Shown here: piece by piece, positions 4,089-9,530 of the stretch
Layout of the letters: each line of letters opens with the position of its first letter
Position numbering within the stretch: the first letter of the stretch is position 1
Source of the DNA: Patescibacteria group bacterium
GTDB lineage: Bacteria > Patescibacteriota > Patescibacteriia > Patescibacteriales > GWC2-42-12
Assembly: GCA_018817545.1 (NCBI GenBank)
Contig: JAHITL010000051.1
Span: 1-9,530 of the forward strand
Direction: 5' to 3'
Length of the DNA stretch: 9,530 nt
Translations under genes and position numbers: made by a program
The notes under the pieces: model-generated
Seen by the model: the letters and a program-made list of their open reading frames with translations, nothing else
Database searches by the model: none
What the model was told of the DNA's origin: nothing

Positions 4089-5483
4089 GCATATTTTTTC
4101 TTTTTCTAATTTAGTACTTTTAAAAATAAGAGCTATGAATGACCATAATAGCCATTGAACAATAGTATTTCTTAAAATATTTTCTGTAAAACTTACTATA
4201 AATAAAGAAATGAAAAGACATAAAAAGCAAAGACAAAAAATTTTTAAATTTTTATCTTCTAGTTTTTTATATATTTTTATAATTTTATTTAGAGTAATTA
4301 GAATTAATAAAATATAAACAGTTAATCCTATTAATCCTAATTCTATTGCTAAACGCAAATAATCATTATGAGCTTCATAAGAGCCAGCATAAAGACCATT
4401 TATTTTTAAAGATTCTTTTTCAAAGCCTCCAATCCCATATCCTAAAAATGGTTTTTTCCAAAAAGTTTTTGCCATTTCTTGCCAAAGATCTATTCGCCAA
4501 GAAATTGAAGAATTATGCGACGAAGAAAAACTTTTTATTATGCGGCGACTTGGATCAAAATTTAAAAAAATTGATGAATTATAATTTTGAAAAAATAAAT
4601 TAATACTAAAGATTAAAATAGTAAAAAATGAAATAATTACTAAGCTTTTTAATAATAATTTTCTATATTTTAAAACACCAAGAAGTAGAAGAGTAATTAG
4701 AAGCGCCAGCCATGCTCCTCTTGAATAAGTAAAAATAAGCAATATAAAATTTAAAATAATAGATACTAAATAAAAAATTTTAATTTTTTGATTTTCAGCA
4801 ATAATAAAAAAATAAATAAGTAGAGTCAAAATAATAACTAAAAAATATGACAAAGCGTTTGGATGAGCAAAGATACTGTAAATTCTTAAAAAGCCAGATT
4901 CGTCTGCTAATCCTGTTTTAGTAATAATTTGTAATAAACCAACAAAAAATGGAGCAATAGCTGAAACAAGAAAGGCTTTTTGAATTAGTTGCAAATCATA
5001 TTTTGTTTTGATAAGATGAAATGTTAAAAAATAAATTGCAAAAATACTGGATATTCTTACCCATTCTGTTATAGAAGTAAGTTGATTTTGGGAATATAAA
5101 ATACTTATTAATGAAATAAATAAAAATAAACAAATAATTAGAATATTGGGCGTTTTAAAGATTTTTTCTCTTTTTATGATTATCCAGTATAAAGCAAAAA
5201 AGATAATAAATATTCCTAAAATAGCCCCGAAATTTAAAGAAAAATAGTCTTTTATAATAAAAACATCCCAATCTCTGAAATAATCTAGTTCAATTCTTAA
5301 AATAATTAAAAGAAAAAACCCTATTTTAGGATTAAAAATGAAAGTAGCTATTAAAATAAAAAGACTTAATAAAGTAATATTTGTCAAAATTCCTTCTATG
5401 TTAAGAAAAATACTAAAGAATAAAAATAATAGCGCAAAAAAACATAGTGAAAAAAATTGAATTTTTTGAAGTTTGCTATCCAT
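4080..5483 (-). CDS. Wzy / O-antigen ligase family polytopic membrane protein
   Basis: 467 residues from ATG 5483; an in-frame ATG at 5501 adds MLLLRI and cannot be excluded, since neither start has an SD. The protein is almost wholly hydrophobic with about 10-12 membrane segments, typical of the O-antigen polymerase/ligase superfamily (Wzy_C type). Signature parts are visible: TYSRGAWLALLITLLLLGVL, with Arg at about residue 255, at the start of a membrane helix; a large extracytoplasmic loop; then LGYGIGGFE and AHNDYLRLAIELGLIGL (His at about 372) before the last helices. Such proteins join lipid-linked oligosaccharides into polymer or attach them to an acceptor. Polymerase and ligase cannot be told apart here. 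It is divergent from the GT4 gene with only about 31 bp between starts. Codons are extremely A/T-rich, like GT4 and unlike the 2131-4005 genes. Confidence 0.8.
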   Translation of the reverse strand: MDSKLQKIQFFSLCFFALLFLFFSIFLNIEGILTNITLLSLFILIATFIFNPKIGFFLLIILRIELDYFRDWDVFIIKDYFSLNFGAILGIFIIFFALYWIIIKREKIFKTPNILIICLFLFISLISILYSQNQLTSITEWVRISSIFAIYFLTFHLIKTKYDLQLIQKAFLVSAIAPFFVGLLQIITKTGLADESGFLRIYSIFAHPNALSYFLVIILTLLIYFFIIAENQKIKIFYLVSIILNFILLIFTYSRGAWLALLITLLLLGVLKYRKLLLKSLVIISFFTILIFSINLFFQNYNSSIFLNFDPSRRIIKSFSSSHNSSISWRIDLWQEMAKTFWKKPFLGYGIGGFEKESLKINGLYAGSYEAHNDYLRLAIELGLIGLTVYILLILITLNKIIKIYKKLEDKNLKIFCLCFLCLFISLFIVSFTENILRNTIVQWLLWSFIALIFKSTKLEKEKICEG

Positions 5484-5514
5484 AATGCGTAATAATAGCA
5501 TAAAATTTAAAAAT
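5484..5514. promoter_or_regulatory. 31-bp divergent start region between the Wzy-like and GT4 genes
   Basis: Two divergent genes start 31 bp apart with no SD on either side. TAAAAT (5501-5506) on the plus strand sits at -10 spacing from ATG 5515, which would give a near-leaderless GT4 mRNA. On the minus strand TATTAT (within 5490-5500) is similarly close to ATG 5483. No -35 of quality is seen, so promoter calls are tentative. Confidence 0.35.
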
Positions 5515-6573
5515 ATGATAAAAATTTGTCTTATTTCTATCGGGCCAAGAGGGGGAATGGCTCATTATATTTCAGCATTAGCAAATGCGCTGTCAAAACG
5601 CGTGAAGGTTGTTGTGATTGTTGCTAATTATTTAGATAAAGAGTATTTTAATGAAAATATTGAAATTATTAATATTAAAACCGGAAGAAATAAGAAAGAA
5701 GCTTTATTAAATAGTTTTAATGTTTTTAATTTTTATAAAATTTGGAAAATATTTAAAAGATTAGATTGTGATATTACGCATTTTGTTTCTCAACATCCTT
5801 GGAATTTTTTAGTAAGTTTTTTTATTAAACAACCCATCTTTTATACTTCGCATGATCCCAAAGCTCATTTAGGAGAAAATTTTTTAATTGCTTTTTCTTA
5901 TTATTTAATGAATTTTCAAGCAAAAAAAATTTTTGTACATAGTAAAATTTATTTAAAAAAGACATTTAAAGAAAAATTTATTCAAATTCCATTAGGCGAT
6001 TGTTCTTTTTTAACAAAATGGCAAAAACCTGAAATAAAAGAAGAAAATAATATTTTATTTTTTGGCAGAATTGAAAAGTATAAAGGAATAGAATATTTAC
6101 TTAAAGCATTTTTTTTAGTAAATAAAGAAAATCCTGAAAGCAAATTGGTCATTGCCGGATATGGAGATTTAAAATCTTACAGTAATTTAATAAAGAAAAA
6201 TAAAAATATTGAAATTTTAAATTATTTTATTCCTGACTCTCAAATAGCAGAACTTTTTCAAAAAGCAAAATTAGTTGTTCTTCCTTACACAGAAGCAACG
6301 CAATCAGGAGTTATTTCTATCGCTTATACGTTTAAAAAGCCTGTTATTGCTACTCTTACAGGAGGTTTGCCAGAATTAGTTGATCATGGAAAAACTGGTT
6401 ATCTTGTTGAACCAAAAAATTCTCAGGCTTTAGCTGAAGCAATAATTAAAATTTTAAAAGATGATGAAACGCGCAAAAAAATGGGGGAAAATGGATTTGA
6501 AAAAATGGAAAAGGAATTATCTTGGGATAAAATCGCAAGCAAAATTATCAAAGAGTATAAAAATATTTTATAG
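5515..6573 (+). CDS. GT4-family (GT-B fold) glycosyltransferase
   Basis: 352 residues from ATG 5515, where the open sequence becomes the family start MIKICLISIGPRGGMAHYIS; an upstream ATG at 5473 would overlap the Wzy-like gene and adds nothing family-like. The N-terminal acceptor half has the Gly-rich loop GPRGGMAH (10-17). The C-terminal half has the donor-site features FGRIEKYKGIEYLLKAF (from 183), VVLPYTEATQSGVISIAY and TGGLPELVDHGKTGYLV. Glu260 is the first acid of the usual E-x7-E motif, but position 268 is Ser, as in the 'ATQSGVISIAY' subtype. No membrane helix: a cytoplasmic or peripheral enzyme transferring an activated sugar to a growing glycan or lipid carrier. It heads a likely operon, with the GHL15-like gene starting 7 bases after its TAG. 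Donor and acceptor unknown. Confidence 0.85.
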   Translation: MIKICLISIGPRGGMAHYISALANALSKRVKVVVIVANYLDKEYFNENIEIINIKTGRNKKEALLNSFNVFNFYKIWKIFKRLDCDITHFVSQHPWNFLVSFFIKQPIFYTSHDPKAHLGENFLIAFSYYLMNFQAKKIFVHSKIYLKKTFKEKFIQIPLGDCSFLTKWQKPEIKEENNILFFGRIEKYKGIEYLLKAFFLVNKENPESKLVIAGYGDLKSYSNLIKKNKNIEILNYFIPDSQIAELFQKAKLVVLPYTEATQSGVISIAYTFKKPVIATLTGGLPELVDHGKTGYLVEPKNSQALAEAIIKILKDDETRKKMGENGFEKMEKELSWDKIASKIIKEYKNIL

Positions 6574-6580
6574 TTATTAT

Positions 6581-8641
6581 ATGAAAAATATTTTATTGTT
6601 TTTTAAAAAAATTTTTAAAATAAATAAATATTTATTTAAAGCTATATTTTTAAATTTATTTATTATAATTTTTCTTTTTGCTCAGCCATTAAAATTAAAA
6701 GCCGAAGAATATCCGCGCTTAGCTAATTATTATTTAAAGTGGTCTATAAGTGAGCAAGAAGCAGATCAATTAGCAAAATGGGATTTTTTAATTTTAGATA
6801 TTGAAAATCAGGTAAATAATCCAGAAATTTTTAGTTATCTTCGAAAAAAAAATCCAAAAATTAAAATTTTGACTTATGTAACTAGTGAAGAAGTTACGAA
6901 CTCTGTTTGGAATAAAAGACAGCAATATAGCAAAATGAGGAATAAATTATATGATGGAATTCAAGATTCTTGGTTTTTAAAAGATTCAAAAAATAATAAT
7001 ATTGCTTATTGGCATTATCCTGACGCGTGGATGTTAAATATGAATACTGATTGGAATGGTTATTTAGCCGATTTTATGAATAAAGAAGTTATGAGTAGTG
7101 GTTTATGGGATGGGGTTTTTTATGATGTTGTTTTTAAAAAAGTTTCATGGGTTAATAATGGAGATATTGATATAAATAGTGATGGCATAAAAGATGATGC
7201 TGATACTATTGATGATTATTGGCAAAAGGGTGTGATTAAATTATTAAAAAAAACAAGAGAAGAAATAGGTAATGAGAAAATTATTTTTATTAATGGTGAT
7301 TCTTTTGATTTATATCAGCCAAATATAAATGGTCATATGTTTGAAAATTTTCCAACTCCATGGAATGGCGATGGTAGTTGGCAGGAAAATATGAAACAAT
7401 ATTTAGAAAAAACATCCAAAGAAAATTTAAATCAAAATATTTATATTTTAAATGTTAATACTGATAATAATAAAGTAACGGATAAATTTAGAGAAATGAG
7501 GTTTGGACTTTCTAGCGCTCTTTTGGGTGATGGGTATTTTTCATTTGATTTTGGCGATCAAGATCATTCACAATTATGGTGGTATGATGAATATGATATT
7601 AAACTTGGCAATGCAAAATCATCTGCTTATAATTTATTTGATAAAGGCAATGGAATAATTAAACCAAGCGTTTGGCGACGAGATTTTTCTAATGGAGTTA
7701 GCTTTGTTAATTCAACTGACAAAGAACAGAAATACAGTTTTTATCGTGAAGAATTTGAAAAAATAAATGGAACACAAGATAGGAGAGTTAATGATGGTTC
7801 TAAAATTAATTATATAAAAATCGCGTCAAATGACGGAGTGGTTCTTCTTAAAATAAATACAGAAATTAAAAATAGTAGTTTTAAAAATGGTGATTTTGTA
7901 CGAGTTTTTAATAGTAAAGGCGAGCAAGCAAGAAATGGATTTTTTTCTTATAATGATAATTTTTCAGGTGGTTCTCAAATTTTAATTTCAGATATTGACA
8001 ATGATAAAGATTTTGAAATTTTGGATAATAAAAAAGGCGTAATTAATGTATATAAAAAGGGAATTAAAAAAACTAGTTTTAGTCCTTTTGGTCCTTTATT
8101 TAAAAATGAAATATCTTTTGTTGTTAAAGATATAAATAATGATGGCACTAATGAAATTATTACTGCTCCAGCTGTTGGCAGTCCGTATATAAAAATTTTT
8201 TCAAAAGATGGAAAATTATTAAGTCCTGGTTGGTTTGCTTATGATAAAAATTTTCGCGGAGGAGTAAGTATCGCTGTTGAAGATATAAATAATGATGGCA
8301 ATGTTGAAATTATTACAGCTCCAGCCGTTGGCACTTCGTATATAAAAATTTTTTCAAAAGATGGAAAATTATTAAATCCTGGTTGGTTTGCTTATGATAA
8401 AAATTTTCGCGGAGGAGTAAGTATTGCTGTAGCTGATTTAGATAATGATGGCAATAAAGAAATTATTACAGCGCCAGCAAGTAATGGCAGTTCTCATATA
8501 AAAATTTTTTCTAAAGACGGTAAATTAATTAAACAATTTTTTGCTTTTGAAAAAGAATTTAGAAATAAGATAAAAGTTATTACTGATGATATTAATAATG
8601 ACGGCAAGATTGAGATATTAATAAGTACAGAAAGTTTTTAA
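6581..8641 (+). CDS. Secreted GHL15-like TIM-barrel protein with C-terminal FG-GAP/VCBS repeats
   Basis: 686 residues from ATG 6581; upstream in-frame ATGs (6461) lie inside the GT4 gene and give an unrelated basic leader. Residues 19-34 are hydrophobic, with likely cleavage after KLKA41. Residues about 44-390 resemble the hypothetical glycosyl hydrolase family 15: LANYYLKWSISEQEADQLAK, then LDIE (D73, E75), NPKIKILTYV, DGVFYD (177-182) and HMFENF (E255) at barrel strand ends. A Ca-loop-like insert DINSDGIKDD follows DGVFYD (about 197-206). Residues about 471-686 carry five D-x-[DN]-x-D motifs (from about 471, 517, 568, 619 and 670), the last four 51 residues apart, as in FG-GAP/VCBS or integrin-alpha-like blades. 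It likely acts outside the cell on, or binds, the polysaccharide made by its neighbours. Hydrolysis is inferred; no substrate can be named. Confidence 0.8.
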   Translation: MKNILLFFKKIFKINKYLFKAIFLNLFIIIFLFAQPLKLKAEEYPRLANYYLKWSISEQEADQLAKWDFLILDIENQVNNPEIFSYLRKKNPKIKILTYVTSEEVTNSVWNKRQQYSKMRNKLYDGIQDSWFLKDSKNNNIAYWHYPDAWMLNMNTDWNGYLADFMNKEVMSSGLWDGVFYDVVFKKVSWVNNGDIDINSDGIKDDADTIDDYWQKGVIKLLKKTREEIGNEKIIFINGDSFDLYQPNINGHMFENFPTPWNGDGSWQENMKQYLEKTSKENLNQNIYILNVNTDNNKVTDKFREMRFGLSSALLGDGYFSFDFGDQDHSQLWWYDEYDIKLGNAKSSAYNLFDKGNGIIKPSVWRRDFSNGVSFVNSTDKEQKYSFYREEFEKINGTQDRRVNDGSKINYIKIASNDGVVLLKINTEIKNSSFKNGDFVRVFNSKGEQARNGFFSYNDNFSGGSQILISDIDNDKDFEILDNKKGVINVYKKGIKKTSFSPFGPLFKNEISFVVKDINNDGTNEIITAPAVGSPYIKIFSKDGKLLSPGWFAYDKNFRGGVSIAVEDINNDGNVEIITAPAVGTSYIKIFSKDGKLLNPGWFAYDKNFRGGVSIAVADLDNDGNKEIITAPASNGSSHIKIFSKDGKLIKQFFAFEKEFRNKIKVITDDINNDGKIEILISTESF
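8129..8587 (+). repeat. 153-bp in-frame tandem repeats (blade duplication)
   Basis: Units begin at 8129, 8282 and 8435, with the next motif at 8588, a strict 153-bp (51-codon) period. The first two units (8129-8281 and 8282-8434) differ at only a handful of bases, including silent sites, over long identical runs around 8197-8260 and 8350-8413. The third is diverged. This points to recent duplication or gene conversion of one blade. Confidence 0.85.
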
Positions 8642-8654
8642 AAGTGAGGGTTAA

Positions 8655-8718
8655 GAGAAATCAAGAAAGCAAGAAATCAAGAAAGCAAGAAAGCAAGAAA
8701 TCAAGAAAATAAGAAATA
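8655..8718. repeat. 8-bp tandem repeat (AAGAAAGC / AAGAAATC)
   Basis: Eight consecutive 8-base units start 14 bases after the stop of the GHL15-like gene. Two central variants alternate (AAGAAAGC, AAGAAATC), with degenerate units at both ends. There is no spacer, so it is not CRISPR. The whole tract is pure A/G/T/C-sparse sequence with no coding meaning seen. Confidence 0.8.
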
Positions 8719-8730
8719 AATCATATTTTT

Positions 8731-8765
8731 TTGTCATTCCCGCAGAGCCCGGAAAGCGGGAATCC
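8731..8765. repeat. GTCATTCCCGC...GCGGGAATCC palindromic repeat
   Basis: ATTCCCGC (8736-8743) and GCGGGAAT (8756-8763) form a perfect 8-bp stem around a 12-base centre. The left flank TTTTTTGTCATTCCC equals the flank of the palindrome inside the 644-837 element. Palindromes of this GTCATTCCCGC type are familiar as dispersed intergenic repeats in several bacterial genomes. T-runs lie 5' rather than 3' of the stem, so it is a poor terminator for the upstream gene. Confidence 0.6.
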
Positions 8766-8873
8766 ATTTCATTATTAAATTTTAATACTGAGTTTTTATT
8801 AAAAAATAATAAGAAGAAAAAATAAGATAAATAAGAAAAATAAGATAAATAAATAATTTAATAAATAACTTAT
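8766..8873. other. AT-rich spacer with an 18-bp-spaced direct repeat
   Basis: AATAAGATAAATAA occurs at 8821-8834 and again at 8839-8852. The rest is A/T-rich with no clear -35/-10 pair and no SD before ATG 8874, so the promoter of the next gene is not identified. Confidence 0.5.
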
Positions 8874-9530
8874 ATGTATCAATTTTTTCGTAATCGTCAT
8901 GAAAAATATTATAAAGAAAAAAAATTTCATCTTATTGTTGATATTGTTTTAGTTTTTGTTATTATTGTGTTGACTGGAGTTGTAATATGGTTGTTTGTAT
9001 TTTATTATCAAGTTGATAAAAATATTTTTTTGGGAATAAACAGTGTAAATAAACCCCTTAATCGTTCTATTTTGGCGATGAATTTATTTTTACCAGATAA
9101 AGTTTATCAAGGAGCTGAGTTTGATGGTGAAATAAAATTAAAAAATAATAGCGCTAATGATTTAGAAAAAATAAAACTAGAGTTTATTGCTCCTGATTTA
9201 AAAATAAAACAAAATGGTAAATCATTAAAAAATAATTTAATAGTTTTGGATAAAATAGAAGCTGGAGAAGAAATTGTTATAACTTTTAATGTTGTTTCTC
9301 TTGGAAAAGAAGGTAAAGCATCTTTAACTTTGGCATGTTTTATTGATTTAGGAAAAGAAAAATTAAAGCAAGCAGAGATTAAAAAAGAAATAGTAATAAA
9401 AGTGCCAAAATTTAAAGTAACATTAAAAGCTGAAAAAAATAATATATTGTCTGATAAAGAAGTTTTGTTTAGATTAAATTATAAAAATGAAGAAGAAAAA
9501 AAAGTGGACAATATAAGATTAATTTTAGCA
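8874..9530 (+). CDS. Membrane-anchored protein with extracytoplasmic beta domains, C-terminus off the right edge
   Basis: Open from ATG 8874 to the window end (219 codons, no stop). Residues 1-23 are aromatic and basic (MYQFFRNRHEKYYKEKKFHL), followed by one strong membrane helix (about 24-45) and YYQVDKN, giving a cytoplasmic N-terminus and outside C-terminus. From about 65 the chain reads like an Ig/CARDB-type fold: FLPDKVYQGAEFDGEIKLKN (where 'KVYQGAEF...IKLKNNS' is the usual strand pattern), then LDKIEAGEEIVITFNV. A second similar domain seems to start near 180 (VPKFKVTLKAEKNNILSDKE). The family is inferred from strand pattern only. There is no SD, like the other A/T-rich genes. It has the same direction as the GT4-GHL15 pair but a 232-bp repeat-bearing gap, so co-transcription is uncertain. 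A surface scaffold or adhesin role is possible. Confidence 0.7.
   Translation, partial: MYQFFRNRHEKYYKEKKFHLIVDIVLVFVIIVLTGVVIWLFVFYYQVDKNIFLGINSVNKPLNRSILAMNLFLPDKVYQGAEFDGEIKLKNNSANDLEKIKLEFIAPDLKIKQNGKSLKNNLIVLDKIEAGEEIVITFNVVSLGKEGKASLTLACFIDLGKEKLKQAEIKKEIVIKVPKFKVTLKAEKNNILSDKEVLFRLNYKNEEEKKVDNIRLILA

Noticed and set aside
4346..4603. Plus-strand 85-codon frame inside the Wzy-like gene
   Set aside because: It is antisense to a conserved region (AHNDYLRLAIELGLIGL) and lacks an SD.
5473..5514. Upstream start for the GT4 gene
   Set aside because: It would overlap the divergent Wzy-like gene and adds residues before the family-like start MIKICLISIGPRGG.
6461..6580. Upstream start for the GHL15-like gene inside GT4
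   Set aside because: It would add 40 basic residues ahead of a clear signal sequence; ATG 6581 gives a normal secretory start 7 bases after the GT4 stop.
8655..8718. CRISPR array
   Set aside because: Units are 8 bases, contiguous, and without spacers.
8731..8765. Intrinsic terminator of the GHL15-like gene
   Set aside because: The T-run lies before the stem on the plus strand, and the bases after it (CCATTTCATT) are not a U-tract.

Overview
This window looks like an AT-rich bacterial genome of the candidate phyla radiation (Patescibacteria, Parcubacteria-like). That placement is inferred from style: very A/T-rich codons, several genes without Shine-Dalgarno (SD) sites, short intergenic gaps, and a family mix of GHL15-like protein with FG-GAP/VCBS repeats, Wzz-like protein, Wzy-like polymerase and GT4 enzyme. 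No marker gene is present to prove it. Standard stop codons fit: the six complete genes end in TAA or TAG.

Layout. 1-530 (minus) is the N-terminal part of a secreted Glu/Lys- then Thr/Ser/Ala-rich protein running off the left edge, with a good SD and a TATAAT box. 531-1130 is non-coding and unusually structured. It holds a 12-bp leader hairpin, a 194-bp MITE-like palindromic element flanked by an 8-bp target duplication (TAGACCAT), a separate 29-bp-stem imperfect palindrome, and a promoter. 1131-2012 is a Wzz/PCP-type chain-length or co-polymerase protein. 2131-3381 and 3538-4005 are two secreted proteins of unknown function, with higher G+C than their neighbours, strong SDs and hairpin-rich coding sequence. 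4080-5483 (minus) is a Wzy/O-antigen-ligase family polytopic membrane protein, divergent from a GT4 glycosyltransferase (5515-6573). The GT4 gene is followed 7 bp later by a secreted GHL15-like TIM-barrel protein with a C-terminal run of Ca-binding FG-GAP/VCBS-like repeats (6581-8641). 8642-8873 holds an 8-bp tandem repeat and a GTCATTCCCGC palindrome. 8874-9530 is the start of a membrane-anchored protein with extracytoplasmic beta domains that runs off the right edge.

How the genes work together (inference): Wzz-like, Wzy-like, GT4 and the secreted GHL15-like protein form a cell-surface polysaccharide set covering sugar transfer, polymerisation, length control and extracellular modification or binding. 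The three other exported proteins (1-530, 2131-3381, 3538-4005) differ in base composition and translation signals and look like an accessory surface-protein group placed beside or inside that locus. The palindromic elements next to them fit a locus open to insertion. No CRISPR array, tRNA, rRNA or transposase gene was seen.
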